From Ruminococcus sp. (GTDB lineage Bacteria > Bacillota > Clostridia > Oscillospirales > Acutalibacteraceae): DNA of 64,000 nucleotides. The position numbers and the translations under genes were made by a program. Each line of letters starts with the position of its first letter. Within the stretch, counting starts at the first letter, position 1. The stretch is taken from assembly GCA_017457155.1 (NCBI GenBank), contig JAFTHZ010000025.1, forward strand, positions 31,426 through 95,425. Direction: 5' to 3'. Shown piece after piece: positions 35,115 through 43,651 of the stretch. The notes beneath the pieces were generated by a model. The model did no database searches and was not told where the DNA came from. It saw only the letters and a program-made list of their open reading frames with translations.

Positions 35115-36459
35115 ATGTTTCGTCTTTTACAACCCGACAGGTTTCAATAGAGTAATATTCAAAGCACCTTATAGCGGCGGGGGTGATTCTCTCTCCCGAT
35201 ACAAGAACAGGTACCGCAGGAGGGCATCCGATACAGGTGTCGGCCAGTATCCGTCCCAAAGCTTCAGAAACAGGGATGCTCTCGCTTTGGCTGAATATTG
35301 CTTCTCTGACGGTTGTTACTCTCTCAGGAATATCAGGTAGGGGTGGTGCAGAAATAATAGCAGGAAGCGAAGGAATCGACAGTAGAACCTGCTCCAAAGC
35401 TAAAAGCTCAGCTTCTGAGGTCATAGGAGTCATCATAAGCACCACAAAGTCAGGATCGGCGAATTCACAAATAATGTTGTTCTTTGCCAGTATTTCTGCA
35501 AAGTCAAGTCCTGTATATCCGTAATCTTTTGTCTGCAGGGTAATCTTCAGACTCTCTTCTCCGCAGAGAGTATATCCATGGGACAAAAGACTATCCTTGA
35601 CTTTTCTGATTTGTGATGAGGTGAGCTTCAGTGCGTCTCTGTATCTTTCCGAAAGGTACTTGTTGGCGGCGTCAAGGGAGCTGAGTATAAGATATGACGG
35701 ACTTGTGGAACCAAAGAGGGACAAAGCACCTCTCACATAGGAGCCAAGCTTTGTCGAAAGGTTATGGGATATATGCAGATAAGCACCGCCTGTAAGGACG
35801 GGGAGGGTCTTGTGAGCAGAGTCACAGCACATATCAGCTCCAAGGTCTGTGGGATGTCCGGATTCTTCTTCAAATCTCAGGTATGCTCCGTGGGCATTAT
35901 CGACCAGTAGCAGTACTCCGTATTTATGACACACTTGTGCAAGACCCGTTACATCACAGATATTGCCAAGATAGTCAGGACTGGTCAGGTATACCGCCAC
36001 AGGAAGGTCTGTCATATCCTTGAGGATGGATTCAAGTCTCTTGGGAGAGATATTGCACCTGAGATAATTGTCACCCTCCTCTGGGTATATCCATTCAACC
36101 TGCATATCCGTCAGAGCAAGACCGCTGATGAAAGCTCTGTGAGCGTTCCTGCCTGCAAGGATGAGGGGATTCTTGTGATTTGTTTTTGCATAGATATGCA
36201 TCAGATAAAGCATAGCCTTGATACACTGGGAAGAACCCTCGGTGGAGTAGTAGGTATCACAGCCGAAGAGGAGACTTGCGTTTTGCTCGCTCTCCCTGAT
36301 AATTCCCGATGCTTCGTACAGGCTGTCTGCCCCCGATATCTCGGTGATATCCAAAGCTTCCGGGCCTGTGAGTGTTGTGCCCTTGTGACCGGGCATATGA
36401 AGCCGTATGCTTTCTGACTCTGAATATTTTTTTATGAAATCACATATAGGGGTGTTCAT
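35113..36459 (-). CDS. Orn/Lys/Arg decarboxylase-family PLP enzyme
   Basis: The 448-residue protein is a short form of the fold-type I basic amino-acid decarboxylases. IRLHMPGHKG is at residue 17, GADSLYEASGII at about 45 and LVDNAHGAYL at about 190. DSAHKTLPVLTGGAYLH, with the PLP lysine, is near 220. It is similar in size to YaaO/SpeA-type enzymes, which make polyamine precursors. It starts within the stop codon of the SCIFF maturase gene, so it is translationally coupled to that operon. Substrate (arginine, lysine or ornithine) cannot be told from sequence. Confidence 0.88.
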   Translation of the reverse strand: MNTPICDFIKKYSESESIRLHMPGHKGTTLTGPEALDITEISGADSLYEASGIIRESEQNASLLFGCDTYYSTEGSSQCIKAMLYLMHIYAKTNHKNPLILAGRNAHRAFISGLALTDMQVEWIYPEEGDNYLRCNISPKRLESILKDMTDLPVAVYLTSPDYLGNICDVTGLAQVCHKYGVLLLVDNAHGAYLRFEEESGHPTDLGADMCCDSAHKTLPVLTGGAYLHISHNLSTKLGSYVRGALSLFGSTSPSYLILSSLDAANKYLSERYRDALKLTSSQIRKVKDSLLSHGYTLCGEESLKITLQTKDYGYTGLDFAEILAKNNIICEFADPDFVVLMMTPMTSEAELLALEQVLLSIPSLPAIISAPPLPDIPERVTTVREAIFSQSESIPVSEALGRILADTCIGCPPAVPVLVSGERITPAAIRCFEYYSIETCRVVKDET

Positions 36460-37844
36460 TATTTGTTATCTCCGAAGGCTCTCGCTATTGCTACCATGAT
36501 GGCACATTCCATACGCTTTCTGAACAGCTCACAGCCATATTTGTATACTCCTGTGATTGAGCCTGTGGAGTGATATGCGTTGGCTGCGCAGCCTCCTGAG
36601 CAGTAGAGCTTTGCCCAACAATCGTGACACTCTTCTCTGGCATATACGTTACATTTTGCAAACTCGCTCTGAGTATCGGCGTTTGTGACACCCTGGTAGA
36701 TATCTCCCAGTCTGAACTTTTCTTCACCTACAAACTGGTGGCAGGGATAAAGGTCTCCCCAGGGAGTAACAGCCATGTACTCGGTTCCCGAGCCACAGCC
36801 TGAGATTCGCTTGTAAATGCAGGGGCCCCCTGTCAGGTCTATCATATAGTGATAGAAGGTGAAGGGCTTGCCCTCCTTGTCACGGCGGAGCATAAGCTCA
36901 GCCAGCTTCTCATATTGCTCCATAACAATGGGCATATCCTCTGCTGTCAGTTCCTCGGGATCTCCGGGAGCGCTGACTACGGGCTCCATGCTGAGCTCAT
37001 CAAATCCCAGCTCCAGCATTTTCTCTATATCCTTGAGGAAGTCAGGATTAGCGTGGGTGAAGGTGCCCCTCATATAGTAGTTCTTACCCTGACGCGATTC
37101 CACAAGTTTCTGGAATTTAGGGACGATTCTGTCCCAGCTTCCGTTGCCTGCATAGTCAACACGATAGCGGTCGTGAATTTCCTTTCGTCCGTCAAGACTC
37201 AGGACCACGTTGCTCATCTCTTTGTTTGCAAAATCGATCACATCATCATCAATAAGCATACCGTTGGTGGTGAGGGTAAAGCGGAAGTTCTTGCCTTTTT
37301 CTTTTTCGATGCTTCTGGCATAAGCCACCATCTGCTTAACAACGTCAAAGTTCATCAGGGGCTCTCCGCCAAAGAAGTCAACCTCCAGATTACGTCTTGT
37401 GCCTGAGTTTTCAACGAGAAAATCCAGAGCTCTTTTTCCAACCTCAAAGCTCATCATCGCTCTGTCGCCGTGATATTTTCCCTGACTTGCAAAGCAGTAG
37501 GAGCAGTTGAGATTACAGGTGTGAGCTATGTGAATACACAGAGCTTTGATAACGCCTGATGTCTTTGCCTTCAACTGACCTGCCATAGGACGGAAGGTAT
37601 CGGGTGCGAAAAGTTTTCCGCTTTCTTTGAGAGCCAGCACCTGGTCATAACATTCCTCGATGTCATTTGGGGTTATGTCATCTCTGTCTGAGTATTTATC
37701 CGTCAGCGTAGCAACAATATCCTCTCTGGGACAGTTCTCAAACATCCCGATTATGTCATAGGCTACCTCGTCAACTGCGTGAACCGAGCCGGAACATATA
37801 TCCAGAACAATGTTGTAGCCGCCTAATTTGTATTGGTGAATCAT
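36459..37844 (-). CDS. scfB: SCIFF peptide maturase (radical SAM, SPASM)
   Basis: This 461-residue enzyme makes a Cys-to-Thr thioether bridge in the SCIFF peptide encoded upstream. The N-terminal 90 residues form a RiPP recognition-like domain. The radical SAM cluster motif is CNLNCSYC in HIAHTCNLNCSYCFASQG at about residue 112, and VDFFGGEPLMNFDVV follows at about 155. The SPASM region at the C-terminus has many cysteines (GPCIYKRISGCG, then CHDCWAKLYCSGGCAANAYH). It follows scfA after a terminator-like hairpin, and its stop overlaps the decarboxylase start. Confidence 0.96.
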   Translation of the reverse strand: MIHQYKLGGYNIVLDICSGSVHAVDEVAYDIIGMFENCPREDIVATLTDKYSDRDDITPNDIEECYDQVLALKESGKLFAPDTFRPMAGQLKAKTSGVIKALCIHIAHTCNLNCSYCFASQGKYHGDRAMMSFEVGKRALDFLVENSGTRRNLEVDFFGGEPLMNFDVVKQMVAYARSIEKEKGKNFRFTLTTNGMLIDDDVIDFANKEMSNVVLSLDGRKEIHDRYRVDYAGNGSWDRIVPKFQKLVESRQGKNYYMRGTFTHANPDFLKDIEKMLELGFDELSMEPVVSAPGDPEELTAEDMPIVMEQYEKLAELMLRRDKEGKPFTFYHYMIDLTGGPCIYKRISGCGSGTEYMAVTPWGDLYPCHQFVGEEKFRLGDIYQGVTNADTQSEFAKCNVYAREECHDCWAKLYCSGGCAANAYHSTGSITGVYKYGCELFRKRMECAIMVAIARAFGDNK

Positions 37845-37872
37845 ATTTCTGTTCCTTTACATATAAGATAAA

Positions 37873-37898
37873 AATGCCGCCCTCAAGAGGCGGCATTC
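37873..37898 (-). terminator. Attenuating terminator between scfA and scfB
   Basis: On the minus strand AATGCCGCC and GGCGGCATT form a perfect 9-bp stem with a 7-nt loop, followed by five T counting the stem end. It would let the short peptide mRNA outnumber the maturase mRNA. Confidence 0.75.
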
Positions 37899-37908
37899 CG
37901 TTTTGCGA

Positions 37909-38061
37909 TTACTTGCTTTCGCTCTGATTCTCGCACTGCTGATTTGCGATACCGCAGCTGGTCTTGCAAGCTGACTGACAGGATGTCTGGCACTCGCCAC
38001 AGCCGCCGTTCTTTGCGCTCTCGCACAGGTTACGAGTCTCGATAGTCTTAATGTGCTCCAT
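37909..38061 (-). CDS. scfA: SCIFF ribosomal peptide precursor
   Basis: The 50-residue precursor begins MEHIKTIETRNLCESA and has seven cysteines. Its conserved core is CGECQTSCQSACKTSCG (residues 21-37). This is the 'six cysteines in forty-five residues' peptide found almost throughout Clostridia, whose product is unknown. GAGG precedes ATG38061. The Thr acceptor and Cys donors needed for the thioether are present in the core. It leads the scfA-scfB-decarboxylase unit. Confidence 0.95.
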   Translation of the reverse strand: MEHIKTIETRNLCESAKNGGCGECQTSCQSACKTSCGIANQQCENQSESK

Positions 38062-38151
38062 GATAGAAACCTCCATCGAAATATTGTGTAGAAAATTTTA
38101 GCATGTTTTTGCCATAAAGTCAATAGATTACCGTGTTATCAGCCGAATTTG

Positions 38152-39534
38152 TTATTTCTTTTTTCTTCTGAAAATCTGAGCTCGGAAGAGGATGATATTC
38201 ATAACAGCAAAGAATACCACCAGAATGATCATAATTGGTATGGGTTTAACGGGTGCATAGGGAACAAGCAGCATCAGCGGGAATCCGAAAACAATGGCAG
38301 GGAAATTCTGATATACCATATTGTCTGCTGCGGGAGTCTCAAAGTGCTGGTCAATTTCTCTCAGCAGGATTGTGCCTGTGCTTGCTGTGCCTGTCAACAT
38401 TCCGTACATCATCAGGAACTGCTCATTCTCGTATTCAGGGAACAGCTTTCTGGCTACAAACAGATTGTAGAAATAGGTGGAGAACAAGCCCGCAACGCTG
38501 AGAATAAGAACGATACCCCAGTACTTCTCCAGAATGCTCAGACGTATGGCGGCGATTCCTGCAACAACCATCAGGTCAAAGAAGAAGTTACTGACACGTG
38601 TCATAAGGAAGTCGTTGATGTACTGTCTGTTGATGAGTTTTTTCTCTCTGGATTTGTTGATGACGGTTTTGACAAGAGTAGCAGAAAGCACACCTATGAG
38701 GAAGTTGAATCCGTAGATAGTAGCCTTCATACCGGGCAACAGAAGAGCCAGCAGGTATATGAGTCCATAGGACAGAAGGTACGCAATACATACAAAGGCA
38801 ATCTGGACAGTGATCTTGTCCATGCTGCCCTGCATTGGGATCTCATTGTCACCTTCGATATTCTGTGCTTTTTCTGTGGAGTCCTCAGCGTTTGCCAGCT
38901 TGATCTTGTTCTTCCTTTTCAGAATGTTAAGATGTACAACACCGCCTATGGATGCGCTGAGGAATCCCATAGCTGCTATGGTTAGTCCAAAGGACTTTCC
39001 GCCTTCAAAGCCGTTGTTTGCTTCAAAGATGTTGCCGTAGTTCATAGCCTGACCTGTGCCCTGTCCAAATCCAAAGGGAAGCAGGATACCTGAAGCAGCA
39101 AAGAAGTTGCTCATAAACAGTGCTGCCACCAGGGTTATTCCGAACCCCAGCACAGCCTGCAACAGATAGGTAGAAACGGTAGTTACACCTGTGTTGAATA
39201 TCTCGGTGTTGCGCTTTTTGGATAGCTTGCCTCCTGAACTTTTGAAGGTTGAGGCAATGAATCCCAGTGCCAGAGCATGGTATGTGATGGTCTCCAGAAC
39301 GGCCATTCCGTTGCCGCCAAAGAAAGATGTATCAAAGAAGATCTTTCCTGTTATGAGCTCATAGCAGGAAGAAATCACAAGCAGTATTGCGCCACCCAGC
39401 ACAGAGGTGGGAATGAGTGAATACTTAAGAAGTTTGATTGAGCGTTTGAGCATATTTGCTATAATCAGACTGATCAGCAGAATTGATAGCAGATTGATAA
39501 ATCCCCATACATTAGAGTCCCAGAAATTTGACAT
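38152..39534 (-). CDS. GltS-type sodium/glutamate symporter family protein
   Basis: This 460-residue membrane protein has about 11-12 hydrophobic segments and the GltS family halves. The first contains LPFGFGQGTGQAMNYG at about residue 175 and the second MMYGMLTGTASTGTILLREID at about 375, the two Gly-rich re-entrant loops. An extended charged loop at 220-245 lies between them. It may carry glutamate or another acid; the substrate is inferred. The gene overlaps the acyltransferase by 23 bp, so the two are co-transcribed. Confidence 0.87.
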   Translation of the reverse strand: MSNFWDSNVWGFINLLSILLISLIIANMLKRSIKLLKYSLIPTSVLGGAILLVISSCYELITGKIFFDTSFFGGNGMAVLETITYHALALGFIASTFKSSGGKLSKKRNTEIFNTGVTTVSTYLLQAVLGFGITLVAALFMSNFFAASGILLPFGFGQGTGQAMNYGNIFEANNGFEGGKSFGLTIAAMGFLSASIGGVVHLNILKRKNKIKLANAEDSTEKAQNIEGDNEIPMQGSMDKITVQIAFVCIAYLLSYGLIYLLALLLPGMKATIYGFNFLIGVLSATLVKTVINKSREKKLINRQYINDFLMTRVSNFFFDLMVVAGIAAIRLSILEKYWGIVLILSVAGLFSTYFYNLFVARKLFPEYENEQFLMMYGMLTGTASTGTILLREIDQHFETPAADNMVYQNFPAIVFGFPLMLLVPYAPVKPIPIMIILVVFFAVMNIILFRAQIFRRKKK

Positions 39535-40744
39535 CAGGGTTGCCCTCCTTCAGATTGATATGACGATGATAGATATTCAGATATTTGAGTCCGTTGAATC
39601 TTTTGTCTCCTTTGATCTGATACACCTTGCCGTCAAAGTATATGTTCAGCTTGTTCTTACCAAGAATAACTACTGTGGAGCGGGTTGAGTCAAAGGGAAT
39701 GTTCATCAGCAATTCGTTGTTGCTGTGTATCTTGATTTTGTCACCATAAAGGGAGAGCTCTGCGCCCTTTGTGAGCAGTGTTTTGTTTTTGTACAGAGTC
39801 ACCAGAGATATATCAGCAGTATCTTTGTACAGCGGCGTGTCAGTATGTTTCGCTGTGTTGAGGTTATTTATGTAATCACACTGATAGTTGTACCACTGAG
39901 TCAGGAATTTGTGAGGAAACTCACAGTCTATTCCCTGAAGCTCCTTAGTAGGCATGTATCGGATTTTGCGGTGGCACTGCTTGCACTCAATAGTATCGCC
40001 TGAGCTTTCAAACTCCGAAAGTCCGCACCAGGGACATACATACATGGCTCTCTCCAGGTACTGCGCAGCTTTCTTGTGGCGGAAGATGCCGCCTGAGGTG
40101 CCCTCGTTTACATAAAGCTCCTGCTTGATAAGCTCATACAGCTCATCATCGCTCATAGCCTTAAGCTCCTCGGGCTCGACTATGCGGGATACATATCCAC
40201 GCATTTTGCCCTTTCTCACCACATCACTCCAGCGGGGATGAACTCCGAATCCTCCCTCTATACGGAAGAAGGCCAGGGGTAGCATCAGTTTTTTTGCAAG
40301 CTTTGATACTGCAGGATTGATATATACAGTCTCTCCTGAGTAGGTGCGGTTGCCTTCTGGCGCAAGTGCAATTGTTCCTCCCTCTCGGGCAATACGCATA
40401 CAGTTGAGTATTGCGTGAACATCGGTGGTCTGTTTCTTAATGGGAATGGGGGCCACCAGATAGTCTATGAGTCTGGATATAAATCCGTTGGAGAAGATAT
40501 CCTCTGAGGCAATGTAATAGACAGCTCCGGGAAATGCCATTCCTAAAAAGAACTGATCAAAAGCCGTCTGATGATTCATAACAATCAGGTAGGGGCGCTT
40601 GCGCTTATCTTTGATGGGTTCAATGGTGATTCCGTATTTAATTTTGCAGTAGGGCTTGAGTATGATAAAAGCCAGGTTGCGGACAATTCTGTGACGGAAT
40701 TTCAGCCATTTTTTCTTTTTATTCTTTTTATTCAAGGCAATCAC
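39512..40744 (-). CDS. PlsC-type acyltransferase with zinc ribbon and PH-like tail
   Basis: The 410-residue protein begins with a lysophosphatidate acyltransferase domain. The HX4D motif NHQTAFD is at about residue 58 and the substrate motif APEGNRTYSG at about 129. A treble-clef zinc ribbon (CPWCG, then CKQC) follows at about 238-265. The last 100 residues (LYKNKTLLTKGAELSLYGDKI, then GKVYQIKGDKRFNGLKYL) look like a PH/GRAM-type beta fold. The acylation acceptor is probably a lysophospholipid, but the extra domains are not usual for PlsC. It lies upstream of and overlaps the GltS-like gene. Confidence 0.82.
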   Translation of the reverse strand: MIALNKKNKKKKWLKFRHRIVRNLAFIILKPYCKIKYGITIEPIKDKRKRPYLIVMNHQTAFDQFFLGMAFPGAVYYIASEDIFSNGFISRLIDYLVAPIPIKKQTTDVHAILNCMRIAREGGTIALAPEGNRTYSGETVYINPAVSKLAKKLMLPLAFFRIEGGFGVHPRWSDVVRKGKMRGYVSRIVEPEELKAMSDDELYELIKQELYVNEGTSGGIFRHKKAAQYLERAMYVCPWCGLSEFESSGDTIECKQCHRKIRYMPTKELQGIDCEFPHKFLTQWYNYQCDYINNLNTAKHTDTPLYKDTADISLVTLYKNKTLLTKGAELSLYGDKIKIHSNNELLMNIPFDSTRSTVVILGKNKLNIYFDGKVYQIKGDKRFNGLKYLNIYHRHINLKEGNPDVKFLGL

Positions 40745-40858
40745 CGCCTGCTTATGAGAATATAATTATACATATTATATCACAAAAAAAGCTTTATTTC
40801 TACAATAAATAAAAAAAATAACGCCGAATAAATTTGTAAATTCGGCGTTTGGCAGATA

Positions 40859-41509
40859 TTAATTAATATGGTTTGAGAGGGAGTCGTCTCGATCTTTGTT
40901 TACAACGCGGGAGGTGAGTATTACTATCTGTTTGACGGTATGCTTTGTTCCCTGAATCAGACTAAGCTTTGAAAAGTATTTGTCGCTGCGGTCTCCACTG
41001 TCAGAGGCTATGTTAGACAGCTTTCCGTCAAATATTTTGTAGTTCTGCAGGTCATCATCAAGGGATTTTATATCCGGGTAGTCCTTTTTCAGCACTGCCC
41101 GCGCAAAGCCAAGACAGGTGTAAGCGTCGGAGATAGAGACTTTCTGTTTTATGGAAGCTGCGATTATATCAAATATATTATATACAAGCTTACTGTCAAG
41201 GTCGCCTGCTTTTGAAAACAGCTTATCAAGCTCCAGATACTCTTTTTCTGTGATGTCCAACTTGAAGATACGGACCATAACAGGGTTCTTCTCGTCATCT
41301 ACGAGATACCGCTCTACAGGCTCCATAATGAAGCCGCCAAATAGGGGAGCGTTGTGGATATAGCGTGCGAAGGATACCCAGGTTCTGAAGGTAGGATCAA
41401 GAGTCAAAGCCACATGGTTATATGTGTATCTTGAGAACATTCTGATGGCTTTACCTATACCTGTGTTTGTACAGGAAATCATAACGTAAAGATTTCGCTC
41501 TTGTGACAT
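40859..41509 (-). CDS. Permuted papain-like (YiiX/NlpC-type) hypothetical protein
   Basis: The 216-residue protein has a conserved His in YTYNHVALTLD (residue 34) ahead of a Cys in DAYTCLGFARAVL (about 138). This order, His before Cys, is that of permuted papain-like NlpC/P60 proteins. MISCTNTGIGKAIRMFSRY at the start fits the same group. There is no signal peptide, so a cytoplasmic amidase, protease or acyltransferase role is possible. ATG41509 is chosen after GAGGAGG. It is probably monocistronic. Confidence 0.7.
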   Translation of the reverse strand: MSQERNLYVMISCTNTGIGKAIRMFSRYTYNHVALTLDPTFRTWVSFARYIHNAPLFGGFIMEPVERYLVDDEKNPVMVRIFKLDITEKEYLELDKLFSKAGDLDSKLVYNIFDIIAASIKQKVSISDAYTCLGFARAVLKKDYPDIKSLDDDLQNYKIFDGKLSNIASDSGDRSDKYFSKLSLIQGTKHTVKQIVILTSRVVNKDRDDSLSNHIN

Positions 41510-41590
41510 ATTCCGCACCTCCTCGACAAAATTATTATATATAACAAAAATAAAAATATCAACTGTATGGAGTAAACTTCCACACAAAAA

Positions 41591-41614
41591 AATCCCCCGA
41601 CAAATCCGGGGGAT
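41591..41614 (-). terminator. Terminator after the glycosyltransferase gene
   Basis: AATCCCCC and GGGGGATT form an 8-bp stem around GACAAATC. On the minus strand seven T follow. Confidence 0.88.
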
Positions 41615-41638
41615 TCTGAGATTATGAATAGGGGATTA

Positions 41639-42685
41639 TTAGCTTATTTTTCCCGAAAGATGCAGAAGCCAGAAAAATGGCTCAACAGGCTGCAAAAAGA
41701 AAAGAAGTCTGCGCAGAAGACTCTCTTTTGTTTTGAGAGCGTCTTTTCTGAATTTATAGGGATAAATCTTTTTGTGTTTGATTTCCTTCAGTTGAGTCTT
41801 CACAAATGCTGTGTCAGGAGTTATTGCAAGACACACGGTGATGTTCTGCTTCATATGGTGAATCTTTTTAAGGAGCACTTCTTTATTCTTGTAGTCACCT
41901 TTTCTGAGATGCTCACAGTACACTTCGTGCATGGTGCGCATGGAGTGGTAGTACTTCTTTGATCTTTCAGGACTTTTGGTGTGCATAACAGAGCTTGATC
42001 TCTGGCGGTATATGTAGCAGCATCCATCATATTTGGTAACACTCTCAAGTCTGAGCGAGAATTGATAGTAGAACAGGGTGTCTTCCTGAGCAATCATATT
42101 CTCGTTGAATCTGAGGTTGTTTTCTGTCAGGAAATCTCTTTTGAACATACCTGACACACAGGCGCACATACGGATTCCTGTTTCGCTTTCGGGGAGGAAT
42201 ACGTCACCCTCAGCGGGCAGAATCTTGAATGATGTGGGATGATTGCTGCTTGTACAGAAATCCTTTATCACTGCATCCTCAGTACAGGTGATATAGTTGC
42301 CGAGGATAACCTTTGAGTCTGATGAGACCGCTTCTGCGTACATCTTGCTTACAGCGTTGGGATACAGCATATCGTCAGGATCAACAAACCAGATATATTT
42401 GCCCCTTGCGTTGAGCACAGCCTGATTTCTTGTGTAGCTTACACCGCTGTTTGCTTCGTTTTTCACTATCCTTATCATAGGATAGGTTTTGCTGAGGCCT
42501 TCCAGCACAGCGGTTGTATTGTCGGTGGAGCAGTCGTCAACACAGATTATCTCATAGGTGAATGATCCATCATCCTGAGAGACTATGGACTCTATACAAG
42601 CTGATAGAAAATTTTCAACATTGTAAACAGGCAGACAAAAGGAAATATCAGGTGCCTTGTTGTTTGGTGCGTTGCTGTGATTCAT
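41639..42685 (-). CDS. Family 2 glycosyltransferase
   Basis: This 348-residue GT-A enzyme has ISFCLPVYNVENFLSACIESI at the N-terminus, IICVDDCSTDNT at about 45 and FVDPDDMLYPNAV (the DXD-like metal motif) at about 100. A C-terminal region of about 120 residues has many basic residues. It transfers a sugar to a surface polymer or lipid; neither sugar nor acceptor can be named. ATG42685 is preferred over ATG42691, which overlaps the GGAGG. It stands alone, followed by a terminator. Confidence 0.87.
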   Translation of the reverse strand: MNHSNAPNNKAPDISFCLPVYNVENFLSACIESIVSQDDGSFTYEIICVDDCSTDNTTAVLEGLSKTYPMIRIVKNEANSGVSYTRNQAVLNARGKYIWFVDPDDMLYPNAVSKMYAEAVSSDSKVILGNYITCTEDAVIKDFCTSSNHPTSFKILPAEGDVFLPESETGIRMCACVSGMFKRDFLTENNLRFNENMIAQEDTLFYYQFSLRLESVTKYDGCCYIYRQRSSSVMHTKSPERSKKYYHSMRTMHEVYCEHLRKGDYKNKEVLLKKIHHMKQNITVCLAITPDTAFVKTQLKEIKHKKIYPYKFRKDALKTKESLLRRLLFFLQPVEPFFWLLHLSGKIS

Positions 42686-42763
42686 AATCATCCTCCGACT
42701 GTTTTGTATGTGTCAATTATATATTAATTGGCGTTCTACTTCAAGTATCAGTTTCAGGGGGAC

Positions 42764-42792
42764 TTGCATTTGTCGACATAAAATGATATAGT
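42764..42792 (+). promoter_or_regulatory. Promoter of pnuC
   Basis: TTGCAT and TATAGT are spaced by 17 bp. The predicted start near 42799 leaves a 107-nt leader. Confidence 0.55.
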
Positions 42793-42808
42793 ATATGAGA
42801 ATTTGAAA

Positions 42809-42893
42809 ACTGCCACCGGGTAGAGAAATGCAATCAGCATTCGTCTGCACATCGTTAGGTCTTAGAAGATGTGCATGCGGATGCTTTTTTTGT
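42809..42893 (+). promoter_or_regulatory. pnuC leader with attenuator, possible riboswitch
   Basis: Three hairpins are visible. CTGCC/GGTAG lies at about 42811-42824 and ATGC/GCAT at 42827-42839. A long terminator stem starts with GCATTCG near 42836, pairs with a strand ending CGGATGC, and is followed by seven T. The second and third share the GCAT segment, so they exclude each other. I cannot match it to a known NAD+, TPP or preQ1 aptamer. Confidence 0.55.
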
Positions 42894-42905
42894 GAGGTGT
42901 ATATT

Positions 42906-43589
42906 ATGAAGAGATTGACAGGATATTTTTCGCGGACTGAGCTTATCCTCTGGGTCACATCTGTCCTGATGATACTTATTTCTTTTTTTGTATTTGACAG
43001 GGAGAGTTATCTTACCCTGGGGGCATCGCTGATAGGAGTGACCTCCCTCATACTTAATGCCAAAGGGAATCCTCTGGGTCAGGTGCTGATGATTATCTTC
43101 AGCATTTTTTACAGCATTATCTCTTTTTCTTTCAGCTATTATGGAGAGATGATAACCTATCTGGGGATGACTTTGCCTATGGCAGTGGTGGCTCTTGTGT
43201 CCTGGCTTCGTAATCCTTACAAGGGCAACAGGGCAGAGGTTACCGTAAACCGAATACACAAAAGAGAGTGGTGGCTTATGGTTGTACTGACCATCGTGGT
43301 GACTGCTGTGTTTTATTTTATTCTGCAGAAACTGGGCACAAGCAGTCTTATTGCAAGTACCATATCCATCACAACCAGCTTTGTGGCAGCTTATCTCACC
43401 TTCAGGCGCAGTCCGTACTTTGCTCTGGCCTATGCTTCCAACGATGTGGTGCTGCTTGTTCTCTGGGTCATAGCAACTCTCGAGGACATTACATATATTT
43501 CCGTGGTAGCGTGTTTTGTGTTTTTTCTTATCAACGATCTGTACGGCTTCTTTAACTGGCAGAGAATGGCAAAGCGCCAGGGAGCCTGA
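42906..43589 (+). CDS. pnuC: PnuC-family vitamin-precursor transporter
   Basis: This 227-residue membrane protein has seven or eight hydrophobic segments. SLIGVTSLILNAKGNPLGQVL at about residue 41, SWLRNPYK at about 103 and FFLINDLYGFFNWQRM at the C-terminus (the PnuC N-x-x-x-W-x-x-M type motif) fix the family. PnuC proteins take up nicotinamide riboside; relatives carry riboflavin or thiamine, so the exact substrate is inferred. GAGGTG precedes ATG42906. A leader with a terminator-like stem suggests attenuation. Confidence 0.88.
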   Translation: MKRLTGYFSRTELILWVTSVLMILISFFVFDRESYLTLGASLIGVTSLILNAKGNPLGQVLMIIFSIFYSIISFSFSYYGEMITYLGMTLPMAVVALVSWLRNPYKGNRAEVTVNRIHKREWWLMVVLTIVVTAVFYFILQKLGTSSLIASTISITTSFVAAYLTFRRSPYFALAYASNDVVLLVLWVIATLEDITYISVVACFVFFLINDLYGFFNWQRMAKRQGA

Positions 43590-43608
43590 TAAAACAAAAG
43601 AATAAGAA

Positions 43609-43640
43609 AAAGGACCTGTGACATAATGCACAGGTCCTTT
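43609..43640. terminator. Bidirectional terminator between pnuC and xpt
   Basis: AAAGGACCTGTG and CACAGGTCCTTT form a perfect 12-bp stem around ACATAATG. Confidence 0.9.
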
Positions 43641-43651
43641 GATTATTTGAT

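Noticed and set aside
42828-42905. In-frame upstream extension of pnuC from ATG42828
   Set aside because: It runs through the attenuator hairpin, adds a Cys-rich stretch atypical of PnuC and has no ribosome binding site.
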